NCBI GenBank assembly: GCA_946220775.1
Contig: CAMIFC010000010.1
Span: 1-58,139, forward strand
DNA length: 58,139 nt
Reading direction: 5' to 3'
DNA from: an uncultured Corynebacterium sp.
GTDB lineage: Bacteria; Actinomycetota; Actinomycetes; Mycobacteriales; Mycobacteriaceae
Shown: positions 50,987-58,139 of the stretch, piece by piece
How the letters are laid out: every line of letters starts with the position of its first letter
Position numbering within the stretch: position 1 is the stretch's first letter
The notes under the pieces: generated by a model
The model's database searches: none
Told to the model about the DNA's origin: nothing
The model's input: only the letters and a program-made list of their open reading frames with translations
Translations under genes and position numbers: made by a program

Positions 50987-51711
50987 ATGACCACTATTGA
51001 TAATAAGTACAACACCCTCGTCTTCGACGGCACTACCGCGACACTGACCATCACCCACAAAAAACCACGCAACCACAAAACAAAAGTCGAATTCGGGTCC
51101 CACACCATCTCCTACGGCGCCATCACATCAGCGCGCCTCGCCACCGCCGGATTCACCGTGCATGGCTACCAAATCGTCCTCGACCCCCCACTTCCGGAGG
51201 TGGGCACCCAATTCGACCTGTATGGCGTGTGGATCCGCCGCGCAGAGCAGAAGGCGTTCGAGGCCGCGATTCACCAAGCCGACAAATACGAGCTATCCGA
51301 GCCCTGGGACGCGCCCCAAGTCGACAACGTCGGCACCCGACTCGCTGCAAACGTGAAAAAAACGAAAATTCCCGCAAATACACATTCGGAGACATCACCA
51401 TCACCGGAGACGGCACCCTCACCTACAAAACCCACGAATTCCCCACCACCGGAGCACACGCCACCGTAGATCAAAGCGGAGTACAGCAAAAAGTCGGCGC
51501 CGGACGTGTCATCGGCGGCATGGCACTCGCAGGCCACACCGGAGCAATGATCGGAGGCATGGCCAAAAAGACCACCGGCGATATCACCCTGACGGTGCAG
51601 CTCGCCGACGGGCGGACACTAGCCACCACAGCACCTGTGTCGAAGCTCAAGCAGGCGCAGGACGTGGCCAGCCGGATTAACGACGCCGGCCTGGAACTCC
51701 CACCATTTTAG
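50987..51711 (+). CDS. DUF4429/PH-like protein read across a -1 frame change
   Basis: The first frame (from 50987) gives NTLVFDGTTATLTITHKKP, YGAITSARLATAG and GTQFDLYGVWIRRAEQKAFEAAI, resembling DUF4429. After LAANVKK at a run of seven A (51356-51362) it turns into Pro/Thr nonsense and stops at 51469. The -1 frame continues sensibly: SRKYTFGDITITGDGTLTY, GAGRVIGGMALAGHTGAMIGGMA (glycine zipper), DITLTVQLADGRTLATT, to 51711. The joined product would be ~240 aa. A mutated gene, a lost A in the sequence, or slippage on the A-run are all possible. Confidence 0.7.
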
Positions 51712-51722
51712 GCACAAAAAAA

Positions 51723-51851
51723 TTGCCCCCGCGACGGGCTAAGTCGAACGTCCACCCTGTTCACGATGACCGGGAACAGTCCGTGGCTGACTCCAGCCCC
51801 GACGAGGACGCACTACGAAACCCCCACAACGACCCCTTCGATACCCCATAA
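51723..51851 (+). CDS. Possible small acidic ORF (42 aa)
   Basis: A TTG-started frame giving PRRAKSNVHPVHDDREQS then DEDALRNPHNDPFDTP. No RBS is seen. Composition resembles the acidic tail of the repressor. Otherwise the 149 bp here hold nothing. Confidence 0.25.
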   Translation: MPPRRAKSNVHPVHDDREQSVADSSPDEDALRNPHNDPFDTP

Positions 51852-51860
51852 GGCCACCAC

Positions 51861-52466
51861 ATGCCCCGTATAAAACTCGCCCCCACTAAGCAGCCCAACA
51901 CCCGCGCCATCGGACTCCAATACCACCTAGACAACGTCAAAAGCCTTCCCACCGGCGTGGTCGAACTGGAACTAATCCCAGAGCCAGACAACCCCTACGA
52001 CGAACGCGCAATCAGCGTCCGCCACCAAGGCCGGATCATCGGCTATATTCCCCGCGAAGAAACCAACAAGTACTGGCAATCTGTGGCTCGTATCGCCCGC
52101 CGAAAAGATGTGCCAGTCGCCCAAGCGGAGGTAAGGGACATCGGCAACGAGTGGCCCCTGGTGTACCTCTACATCAGGCCTGGGAAGTCGAGTCTGCCCG
52201 CTAATCTCCAAAACTCCCCTGCTGTGAAGACGGGTGAGTTGCCTAAGGCGTATAAGCAGACCACCGCCCTGGCCTATGCCCGTGTGGCGAAAGAGCCAGC
52301 GGTGAAGCGGAAGAACGATGTGGAGTCCGCTGGTAACGACGCGCGCGGGAAGTGGGCAGCTGCTTCTCTTGTTGGTTCCGTTGCTCTGCTGCTGATCGGT
52401 GTTCCTTGGCCGTTGGTTCTCGGTGCGGCGGTTGGGGCGTTGTATTACATCTACAAAGAGCGCTGA
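51861..52466 (+). CDS. HIRAN-domain protein with C-terminal membrane helices
   Basis: 201 aa. VVELELIPEPDNPYDERAISVRHQGRIIGYIPREETNKYW is a clear HIRAN domain, which in HLTF binds free 3' DNA ends. The C-terminus has a hydrophobic hairpin (AAASLVGSVALLLIGVPWPLVLGAAVGALYYIY). A membrane-anchored DNA-end sensor in a lysogeny operon would be consistent with sensing incoming or damaged DNA; this is inference. Confidence 0.83.
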   Translation: MPRIKLAPTKQPNTRAIGLQYHLDNVKSLPTGVVELELIPEPDNPYDERAISVRHQGRIIGYIPREETNKYWQSVARIARRKDVPVAQAEVRDIGNEWPLVYLYIRPGKSSLPANLQNSPAVKTGELPKAYKQTTALAYARVAKEPAVKRKNDVESAGNDARGKWAAASLVGSVALLLIGVPWPLVLGAAVGALYYIYKER

Positions 52467-52512
52467 TAGTTCCAGTAAGTTTCTAGCACCATGACCGGAG
52501 GGGAGTTTGTCT

Positions 52513-52917
52513 GTGCTGCCTACTTGCCCTGACCTCCATCGCCACGCCCAGCAGCTCGGTGTACGTCTCGTACGCCACACGGGCGGGGCGAAAGGCTACT
52601 ATCACCACAAGACCCGAACGATCAGCACCAGGCGTGGCATGAGTATCGCCCAGTACCGCTCCACCCTGGCCCACGAACTGGGCCACGCCGTATACAACGA
52701 CCAAAAAACCGGACACGACAACTTCGACCAACGCCAGGAAGACCGCGCCGATCGTTTTGCCGCGAAGCTCCTCATCAACGACGACGAGCTCAAGCACCTC
52801 GCCCCATGGCACGGCACCGACTACCACAGCCTCGCCATCGACCTCGAAGTCACCCCACACATCCTCGAAGTCTACCTCAAACAACACCCCCACATACTTA
52901 AAGGACTAACAGCATGA
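52513..52917 (+). CDS. ImmA/IrrE-family metallopeptidase, second copy
   Basis: 134 aa. I chose the GTG at 52513, with GGAGGGGAG upstream, over a TTG six bases earlier. STLAHELGHAVYND and DQRQEDRADRFAAKLLI carry the zinc site; YYHHKTRTIS, LAPWH and LEVTPHILEVYL match the 50587 protein throughout, so this is a diverged paralogue. Its end overlaps the next gene (ATGA). Confidence 0.88.
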   Translation: MLPTCPDLHRHAQQLGVRLVRHTGGAKGYYHHKTRTISTRRGMSIAQYRSTLAHELGHAVYNDQKTGHDNFDQRQEDRADRFAAKLLINDDELKHLAPWHGTDYHSLAIDLEVTPHILEVYLKQHPHILKGLTA

Positions 52918-53221
52918 GCATCGAACAGCCCATCTACGCCCTCGCATCCAAGGTTCGCGAGCCCTCACCTTCCTAGGCTTAGACCGCTACTGGGCAGACC
53001 GCATCACCCTCACCCGACCACCACAACCAATAGACAAGCCGCAAGAAGTATGGCTTACAGCACGAACCATCTGCTACAAACTCCGACAACAAGGCTATGA
53101 TGTTAAACCTGCATTGCTGCGGAAATGGGCAGAACGTGGAAAACTGACAGTTGTGCAACGTGATGGGCGCAACGGGTACCTCCTGTCGGAGGTTTTCAGC
53201 GTCGCATTGTCATCCACCTGA
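52914..53221 (+). pseudogene. Frame-disrupted small DNA-binding gene
   Basis: ATG overlaps the stop of the second ImmA gene. The first frame reads IEQPIYALASKVREPSPS-stop. From the same point the -1 frame continues ALTFLGLDRYWADRITLTRPP, VWLTARTICYKLRQQGYDV and LLRKWAERGKLTVVQRDGRN to 53221, a winged-helix-like protein. A single missing base near 52955-52965 would explain it. Whether it is a true mutation or a sequence error is open. Confidence 0.65.
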
Positions 53222-53238
53222 TAACGAAGGAATACAAC

Positions 53239-54270
53239 ATGGCCGAGTACTCGCTAACTCCTTACCTTTTCTCCGTGGCGAAGAAGTATAAACCCGAAGA
53301 CAGCCGGAAAATGGTGAACCTGAGTGAGAGCCCAGATCTCACGGCCACCGAGTTCATGACGAACTGCTTTCTTTCCCTGGTTGAAGAGGAAAACCCACGG
53401 GAATTTGGCGTCGCAGACAGCCGCCTTCTTGAAGGTGTGGATGTTCTTGCTTACGAAGACCAAGTTCTTTTTAAGATGAGGGTTGGAGTGACTGGCTTTA
53501 CTAGCAGCCTCGACCTGTCTTCCATCGGCGCATCTGCGCCTCGCAAACACTCTGACCCAGAATGGTTCAACCTTCGGGCCATGTTTGTCAATGTTCCCGG
53601 AAGTCGAAAGGGTCTACTCCTTATAGAACGCGTCGCAAATTACAGCGCATACAGCGTTTTGTCTGACACTCTCAAGTCTGCGGCCCGTTTAAATTTGCAA
53701 GATACGATCATTAAATTTGAGCCAATCCAGGATCTCAAAGCCGTGGGGCAAGATCTCAGCGACATGCTGACCAAAGCTATTGAGTTCAGGACGATGATCA
53801 AACCTGAACGATCTGATGTGGCGGACCGCGCTGCTGGGGAGGACACGATCCAGCCCTTTGAAAAGGTTGCGCGCCCCTCCATGAAGAGGTATACCAAGTT
53901 CACTCAACGTGGTGGACTAGGCACTTTCGGACGATTTAGGGGCAAGACTGTTGAGCAATTGTCACAGCAATTCGGTTACGTTCCGGACCCGGGAGAAAGT
54001 ACTGAAGTTGTTGCCACCGTTGAGGATCAAGCAGGCAAGCCTCGTACCATCTCAATCCAGAACGAGGAAGCCGCATCTGTTTCATTCGCGATCGAGCGAG
54101 AGAATCAGGACAGTGAGCCCACAGATGAGGAGTTTCTCAACACGGTTGAAGAAGTTGTTGGCGTCTTAAGTACCTACATCAATATGACATCGGATAAACT
54201 CGTTAGATTGAGCGAATTTGAAAGCGCGGATGAGTTCCTAGGTGTCGAAGAATGGAGGCTAAATGAGTAG
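53239..54270 (+). CDS. Unknown 343-aa protein, first gene of a lysogeny cargo pair
   Basis: ATG with GAAGGAA upstream, 17 bp after the preceding reading. Soluble, acidic, no membrane helix. A beta-rich N-terminal half (YEDQVLFKMRVGVTGFTSSLDL, GLLLIERVANYSAYSVLSDTLKSAARLNL) is followed by a helical C-terminus (NTVEEVVGVLSTYINMTSDKLVRLSEF). I recognise no family and no nuclease or ATPase motif. The gene is more A/T-rich than the rest of the phage, pointing to separate acquisition. It overlaps the 4-TM gene by 8 bp, so the two act together, perhaps as sensor and membrane effector. Confidence 0.75.
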   Translation: MAEYSLTPYLFSVAKKYKPEDSRKMVNLSESPDLTATEFMTNCFLSLVEEENPREFGVADSRLLEGVDVLAYEDQVLFKMRVGVTGFTSSLDLSSIGASAPRKHSDPEWFNLRAMFVNVPGSRKGLLLIERVANYSAYSVLSDTLKSAARLNLQDTIIKFEPIQDLKAVGQDLSDMLTKAIEFRTMIKPERSDVADRAAGEDTIQPFEKVARPSMKRYTKFTQRGGLGTFGRFRGKTVEQLSQQFGYVPDPGESTEVVATVEDQAGKPRTISIQNEEAASVSFAIERENQDSEPTDEEFLNTVEEVVGVLSTYINMTSDKLVRLSEFESADEFLGVEEWRLNE

Positions 54271-54790
54271 CATCCTTTCTCCTGTTGCCTCCCCAACCGG
54301 AGTTGTTCGCGACCAGTGGGAGACTCTCCGGATCGGAAAATCAAAAAAGCGGAGAGATTACGGGGCGATCGCTGTCATCTATGTAATCCCGATGCTGTTT
54401 GGCATCTGTGCTGGTATATGGGGAGATCCCGTTGTCGACACGGCCGCCCTTCTTGCAGCTGTGGCCGTATACACCGGTCTTATATTCAATTTGTCGTTCA
54501 ACGTATTCGACAAAAGTTTGGCTATCAGAAACGATCCTTTCAGGGAAGGGGACGAGGTAACTCTAGAGCTAGTTGACGAGCTCTTCGCCAACGTCAACTA
54601 CACGGTTGTAGTCGGCCTCATCACAACAGCAGTACTCGTCAGCGCTTCACTGTTCCCCGCACCCGATCACATTGCTTGGCTGGCTAGAGTTACAGTGGCC
54701 ATCGTCGCCGCCCTCTCAGCTCACCTGTTTCTGATGTCCGGCATGATCATCAAGCGATTCAGATCGCTGCGTGAGGCGTTGAAGCCGTAG
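54263..54790 (+). CDS. Four-helix membrane protein, second gene of the cargo pair
   Basis: 175 aa. Membrane segments: AIAVIYVIPMLFGICAGIW, ALLAAVAVYTGLIFNLSF, VNYTVVVGLITTAVLVSASL, and VTVAIVAALSAHLFLMSGMII. Basic residues (GKSKKRRDYG) precede the first and follow the last. No enzyme motif. Small multi-TM partners of soluble sensors are common in abortive-infection systems, but this family is unknown to me. It is the last gene of the lysogeny operon. Confidence 0.75.
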   Translation: MSSILSPVASPTGVVRDQWETLRIGKSKKRRDYGAIAVIYVIPMLFGICAGIWGDPVVDTAALLAAVAVYTGLIFNLSFNVFDKSLAIRNDPFREGDEVTLELVDELFANVNYTVVVGLITTAVLVSASLFPAPDHIAWLARVTVAIVAALSAHLFLMSGMIIKRFRSLREALKP

Positions 54791-54810
54791 CGCGACTAGC
54801 GCACAAAAAT

Positions 54811-54846
54811 AGCCCCCGTCGTGACCATCACATCACAACGGGGGCT
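54811..54846. terminator. Hairpin between cargo genes and integrase
   Basis: AGCCCCCGT pairs with ACGGGGGCT across an 18-base loop. The T-run (ATTTTTG) is on the minus strand, while both flanking genes are on the plus strand. It may act on both, or mark antisense transcription entering from attR. Confidence 0.65.
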
Positions 54847-54890
54847 AAAGACTAAGCAAAGAAAAGAACTGCCAACAAAAGTATACAACA

Positions 54891-55997
54891 ATGGCCAGCA
54901 TCACTAAATACCAAACAAAAACAGGGCACGCCTGGCGCGTCCAATACCGCAGCCCTGACGGCAAAAACCGCACAAAAAGAGGCTTCCGCACCAAAGCACT
55001 CGCACTAACCTGGGCAGCAAAAAACACTGTTGATGTCACCACCGGCCAATGGACAGACCCGAATAAAGCGAAGATCACTCTCAACGACATCGGTACCGCC
55101 TGGCTGCAGCACCAAACCCACCTAAAACCATCAACCTACCGCGTCGTAGAGCAATCCTGGCGCGTCCACGTCCAGCCACGGTGGGGAAACCACCAAATCG
55201 GGACAATCAAGCCAAGCGCGGTCCAAGAATGGGTAGCAAGCATGGACAGATCAGCCTCCACCGTGAGGAAAGCACACGCATGCCTAGCCCAAATCCTCGA
55301 CACGGCCGTCCAGGACGGGATGATCAAAATGAACCCGGCGCGCGGAGTGAGACTCCCACGTAAAGCTAAAGGAAAGCACGTGTATCTCACGGCCACCCAG
55401 GTCGGAGAATTAGCAGGTGAGTGTAGCGTCCACAGTGAGATCGTGTGGGTACTGGCCACCACTGGAATCCGGTGGGGCGAGCTCGCGGCGCTGCGGGTGC
55501 AGGACGTGGATTTCCTGCGCAGACGACTGCATATCGTCCGCAATGCGGTGACGGTGGGCAGTCAGGTGCATGTGGGCACGCCGAAGACTCATGAGCGCCG
55601 AACGGTGGCTATCCCAGCTTTTGTGTTAGATATGCTCGCACCACTGTGCGCGGGGAAAGCTCGGGAGGAACTGCTGTGGGCACGGACAGACGGGGACTAC
55701 ATGAGAGTGCCGTCATCGAACACGTGGTACTACGGCGCGCTGAAACGCACGATGGAGCGTGACAGGGATTTCCCGCGCGTGACGATCCACGGGCTCAGGC
55801 ATGTCGCGGCGGGGCTGCTGGTGAGCCAGGGGGCGAATGTGAAGGTCGTTCAGCGGCAGTTGGGGCACGCGTCGGCGGTGATGACGCTGGATACGTACTC
55901 GGATCTCTTTGATGAGGACCTGGACGCGGTGGGGAATTTGATGGACGAAGCTTTCCGGAATGCAGTCAAAATGCAGTCAGCGGGCCAGTTTTCTTGA
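54891..55997 (+). CDS. int: Tyrosine-family phage integrase
   Basis: 368 aa. The N-terminal arm-binding domain (HAWRVQYRSPDGKNRTKRGF) and SAM-like core-binding domain are followed by the catalytic domain: Arg194 in TGIRWGELAALR, Lys232 in PKTHERRT, His300 and Arg303 in HGLRHVAAG, His326 in LGHAS, nucleophile Tyr336 in DTYSDLF. All are present, so it should be active. It recombines attP with tRNA-Arg; its stop lies 31 bp from attR and its last codons encode one arm-site repeat. Confidence 0.96.
   Translation: MASITKYQTKTGHAWRVQYRSPDGKNRTKRGFRTKALALTWAAKNTVDVTTGQWTDPNKAKITLNDIGTAWLQHQTHLKPSTYRVVEQSWRVHVQPRWGNHQIGTIKPSAVQEWVASMDRSASTVRKAHACLAQILDTAVQDGMIKMNPARGVRLPRKAKGKHVYLTATQVGELAGECSVHSEIVWVLATTGIRWGELAALRVQDVDFLRRRLHIVRNAVTVGSQVHVGTPKTHERRTVAIPAFVLDMLAPLCAGKAREELLWARTDGDYMRVPSSNTWYYGALKRTMERDRDFPRVTIHGLRHVAAGLLVSQGANVKVVQRQLGHASAVMTLDTYSDLFDEDLDAVGNLMDEAFRNAVKMQSAGQFS
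55960..55979 (+). repeat. Putative integrase arm-type site, right side
   Basis: ATGCAGTCAAAATGCAGTCA, identical and in the same orientation as 11893-11912. It is 49 bp from the attR core and lies within the integrase coding sequence. In circular phage DNA both copies flank the core. Confidence 0.65.
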
Positions 55998-56028
55998 GGT
56001 TTGAGCTGGTCAGAATGTTTTGTATGGT

Positions 56029-56052
56029 GGGTTCGAATCCTGCCGGGGGCAC
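56029..56052 (+). other. attR core
   Basis: Identical to the 24 bp at 11765-11788. It is the displaced 3' end of the host tRNA-Arg gene; no other tRNA sequence precedes it. Confidence 0.95.
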
Positions 56053-56141
56053 CATTACTGGCGTCCTAAAGAATCGGGCGATGTCCGGGCGAACGGGTAC
56101 GGTAAAGACTGCCGACAAACCGCCTACCCAAGGAGACGCCG

Positions 56142-56981
56142 ATGGCTCGATCGAACACCCCAATCAACGACATCCCAGCACCTCGCGAGGGATCATTTGC
56201 GGTGGTGACGGGCGCGTCCTCCGGAATTGGGGAGGCCATCGCGATCGAACTCGGCCGCCGCGGTCACGACCTCCTGCTCGTCGCCCGCAGCACCGGCCCC
56301 ATGGAAGCGATCGCTGCGCAGCTGCCCGGCCGTGATGTGCAGATTCGTTCCGTCGACCTTTCGGACGCCACCGCACGCCACGCTCTGATCGAAGAACTTC
56401 GTGACCTCGACGTGCACATCATCATTAACTCGGCGGGTATCGCCACATTTGGTGACTTTACCGATCTTCCCTATGACGGGGAACGTGCGCAGTTTGAGCT
56501 CAACGCGACCGCACTATTTGAACTGACGGCTGCGGTGCTGCCGGGGATGATTGCCCGAGGTGAAGGCGGGATTGTCAACGTGGGGTCCGCGGCGGGCAAC
56601 ACCGTTATCCCAGGTAACGCCACCTATGTGGGTACCAAGGCGATGGTGAATACGTACACGGAATCGCTGCACTACGAGCTGAAACCGAAGGGCATCAAAT
56701 GCACCCTGCTGGCGCCGGGCCCCGTGCGAGAGGCTTTCAAGGAAGACGAAAAGCGCACTGGTGTGGATCGCGCCGTCCCGGACTTCGTGTGGACAACCTA
56801 CGAGGACTGCGCGATCGAGACCCTCGACGCGCTGGCGGCGAACAAGCTGCGGGTCGTGCCTGGTCCCCTGTCGAAGATCATGGATTTCCTGGGGACTTAC
56901 ATGCCTCGACGGGTGAGCGCACCAGTGATGGCGAAGCTGTACAAGAAGATGGCGGCGGAAGTAGCGAAGGAAGAAAACTAA
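56142..56981 (+). CDS. Short-chain dehydrogenase/reductase
   Basis: 279 aa, classical SDR. Cofactor motif VVTGASSGIGEAIA, then IINSAGIATFG (NAG-type), catalytic Ser in VNVGSAAGN and Tyr-x3-Lys in YVGTKAM. Substrate unknown; members next to orn are common in corynebacteria. AAGGAG lies six bases before the ATG. Its TAA overlaps the orn ATG. Confidence 0.9.
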   Translation: MARSNTPINDIPAPREGSFAVVTGASSGIGEAIAIELGRRGHDLLLVARSTGPMEAIAAQLPGRDVQIRSVDLSDATARHALIEELRDLDVHIIINSAGIATFGDFTDLPYDGERAQFELNATALFELTAAVLPGMIARGEGGIVNVGSAAGNTVIPGNATYVGTKAMVNTYTESLHYELKPKGIKCTLLAPGPVREAFKEDEKRTGVDRAVPDFVWTTYEDCAIETLDALAANKLRVVPGPLSKIMDFLGTYMPRRVSAPVMAKLYKKMAAEVAKEEN

Positions 56982-57739
56982 TGGCAACAGGAGATGAAGT
57001 GACAGACACGGCGAGCGAAGATGCGGTGACGGGCACGGCGACGGGTGCTGGGAACGGAAAGGCTGGGCCGGACGCCGCCGGGGCGAAAAAGGCCGCAACG
57101 ACGGTGAAAACAAGCACCTCGAATCAGGTGGCTAAGAACAACCGCATCGTGTGGGTGGACTGCGAAATGACCGGGCTGGAGCCCGACCGACATGTGCTGG
57201 TGGAAATCGCGGTTATCGTCACCGACGCACAACTACAACCCCTCGATGAGGGCATTGACCTGGTGATTCACGCTAGCGATGACGAGCTGGCGGAGATGGA
57301 CGACTTCGTGCAAAACATGCATGACTCGTCTGGGCTGACGGAGCAGATTCGATCGACCAGGCTCAGCGTGGCCGATGCCGAGCAGCAAGTGCTGGACTAC
57401 GTGAAGAAGTTCGTGCCGGTGGCGGGCGCAACTCCCCTGGCTGGTAACTCCATCGCAACGGACCGGATGTTCATCACCAAGTACATGCCGGAGCTCGACG
57501 GATTCCTGCACTACCGGATGATCGACGTGTCTAGCGTGAAAGAACTGGCGCGCCGGTGGTACCCCAAGGTCTACTCCGGTCAGCCACAGAAGGGACTGTC
57601 GCACCGGGCTCTGTCCGACATTCGGGAGTCCATCCAGGAACTGGAGTTCTACCGTCGTGCGATGTTCGTGCCAGAGCCAGGCCCCGATGCTGCGGGCATC
57701 TCGCGCGCCGCTAGTGAAGCTGTTGAGGCGTGGGGCTAG
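56981..57739 (+). CDS. orn: Oligoribonuclease
   Basis: 252 aa from the ATG at 56981 (TAATG overlap); a GTG at 56999 with AGGAG upstream is an alternative. The first ~50 residues are an Ala/Thr/Gly-rich extension absent from most Orn. The DEDDh exonuclease core is complete: IVWVDCEMTGLEPDRH, GNSIATDRMFITKYMP, YRMIDVSSVKELARRWYP, GLSHRALSDIRESIQELEFYR. It degrades 2-5-nt RNA fragments to mononucleotides. Confidence 0.94.
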   Translation: MATGDEVTDTASEDAVTGTATGAGNGKAGPDAAGAKKAATTVKTSTSNQVAKNNRIVWVDCEMTGLEPDRHVLVEIAVIVTDAQLQPLDEGIDLVIHASDDELAEMDDFVQNMHDSSGLTEQIRSTRLSVADAEQQVLDYVKKFVPVAGATPLAGNSIATDRMFITKYMPELDGFLHYRMIDVSSVKELARRWYPKVYSGQPQKGLSHRALSDIRESIQELEFYRRAMFVPEPGPDAAGISRAASEAVEAWG

Positions 57740-57914
57740 GCCCGACGTGGCCTGAGCAGACGTAGCCTGAGTTTGGTCGGCCAAGAACGGTGGTTACCCA
57801 TCAGAGCCATGGCGCGAGGCCAATACTTGCAGGGCGTTAAGCCGTTTGACCTGGCGTTTTGGTGGTTCTTAGCATTTGGCCTAACATAGTTCTCGCTGCC
57901 TTGTTGCAGCGATG

Positions 57915-57987
57915 GTGACTGTAGTTCAGTTGGTAGAGCACCAGGTTGTGATCCTGGGTGTCGCGGGTTCGAGCCCCGTCAGTCACC
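57915..57987 (+). tRNA. tRNA-His(GUG)
   Basis: Acceptor GTGACTG/CAGTCAC with an extra G at 57914 (the G-1 typical of tRNA-His) opposite discriminator C. D-stem GTTC/GAGC, anticodon stem CCAGG/CCTGG around TTGTGAT (anticodon GUG), T-arm with TTCGAGC. CCC follows the discriminator rather than CCA. Confidence 0.95.
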
Positions 57988-57997
57988 CCGAGTACAA

Positions 57998-58028
57998 ATC
58001 CCCCGGTTGGTTTCCAGCCGGGGGATTT
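57998..58028 (+). terminator. Terminator after tRNA-His
   Basis: TCCCCCGGTTGG pairs with CCAGCCGGGGGA around TTT, followed by TTTTT. Confidence 0.88.
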
Positions 58029-58038
58029 TTCTACTTCA

Positions 58039-58107
58039 AGTTGCGGGGTTGTGTCCCTAGAGTATTGCGAGTTGTGCCTTGGAGCATTGTGGGTTGTGCC
58101 CCTAGTG
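58039..58107 (+). repeat. Imperfect 22-24-bp tandem repeat
   Basis: Three units beginning TTGCGGGGTTGTGTCCCTAG, TTGCGAGTTGTGCCTTGG and TTGTGGGTTGTGCCCCTAG follow the tRNA-His terminator. A related 14-bp doublet (GACGTGGCCTGAG, GACGTAGCCTGAG) lies at 57743-57770. The last 30 bases show no feature. Confidence 0.6.
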
Positions 58108-58139
58108 CTACGCGTTACGTATGGTGGCCACCCCTCCGC

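Larger units (their letters stand above)
11765..56052. mobile_element. Complete siphovirus prophage in tRNA-Arg(UCU)
   Basis: The element is bounded by an identical 24-bp core at both ends, one inside an intact tRNA gene. It holds every module of a tailed phage: tyrosine integrase beside attR, a divergent repressor/Cro switch at 50.1 kb, recombination, replication, cos-type packaging (HNH, small and large terminase), head, a long tail with a 2045-aa tape measure, and lysis. Gene order and the absence of a sheath gene point to a siphovirus. Most reading frames are intact, but four loci show a -1 frame change (30.6 kb, 19.4 kb, 51.4 kb, 52.9 kb). Confidence 0.97.

Noticed and set aside
53239..54790. 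Cargo pair as a Kiwa (KwaA/KwaB) system
   Set aside because: Gene order is reversed and I see no DUF4868-like motif in the soluble protein; topology alone is not enough.

Overview
The window is a piece of a Corynebacterium-type actinobacterial chromosome (GC-rich; trHbO globin, Rv2466c-like thioredoxin-fold enzyme, mycobacterial-type RpiB, CopD-CtaG fusion, EttA, Orn) interrupted by a complete, roughly 44.3 kb siphovirus prophage.

Left host flank, 1-11713: the end of a tRNA-Gly gene, a small helix-turn-helix ORF, then rpiB, a DsbA-like gene, pepN, a truncated globin, an unknown ORF, a hotdog thioesterase, ettA, ssb and a large CopD/CtaG membrane protein. Right host flank, 56053-58139: an SDR oxidoreductase and orn (overlapping stop and start), tRNA-His with a terminator, and a short tandem repeat.

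Prophage, 11765-56052: it sits in the 3' end of tRNA-Arg(UCU). A 24-bp core is duplicated at 11765-11788 and 56029-56052. The tyrosine integrase lies inside attR, and a 20-bp double arm-site repeat lies inside both ends. Nearly all lytic genes are on the minus strand and read right to left from a Cro-like gene at 50 kb: three antirepressor-type genes, YqaJ exonuclease with ERF annealing protein, a replication initiator, SSB, several HNH genes, RusA, small and large terminase, portal, protease/scaffold, decoration and major capsid proteins, connectors, tail tube, chaperones, a 2045-residue tape measure with two peptidoglycan-hydrolase domains, tail tip and fibre genes, a carbohydrate-binding protein, an amidase endolysin, and holin-like membrane proteins.

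The lysogeny operon runs the other way, 50178-54790: an apparently leaderless repressor, an ImmA-type metallopeptidase, a DUF4429-like protein, a HIRAN protein, a second ImmA paralogue, a frame-disrupted DNA-binding gene, and a more A/T-rich two-gene cassette (soluble 343-aa protein plus 4-TM protein). That cassette is the best candidate for an undescribed exclusion or defence system.

The most unusual observations are: (1) a textbook -1 slippery heptamer at the end of the decoration-protein gene, which would add a Pro/Glu-rich arm ending in the same STGTLPWN peptide that ends the tail-tube protein; (2) a family of four non-coding tRNA-elbow-like minihelices (acceptor-like stem, a GG-containing loop and a T-arm, with no anticodon arm), three of them clustered among the antirepressor genes; (3) tandem antirepressor genes each preceded by a GC hairpin. 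Three further prophage genes change frame in the same -1 sense, so single-base undercalls must be excluded before any of the frame changes is treated as biology.
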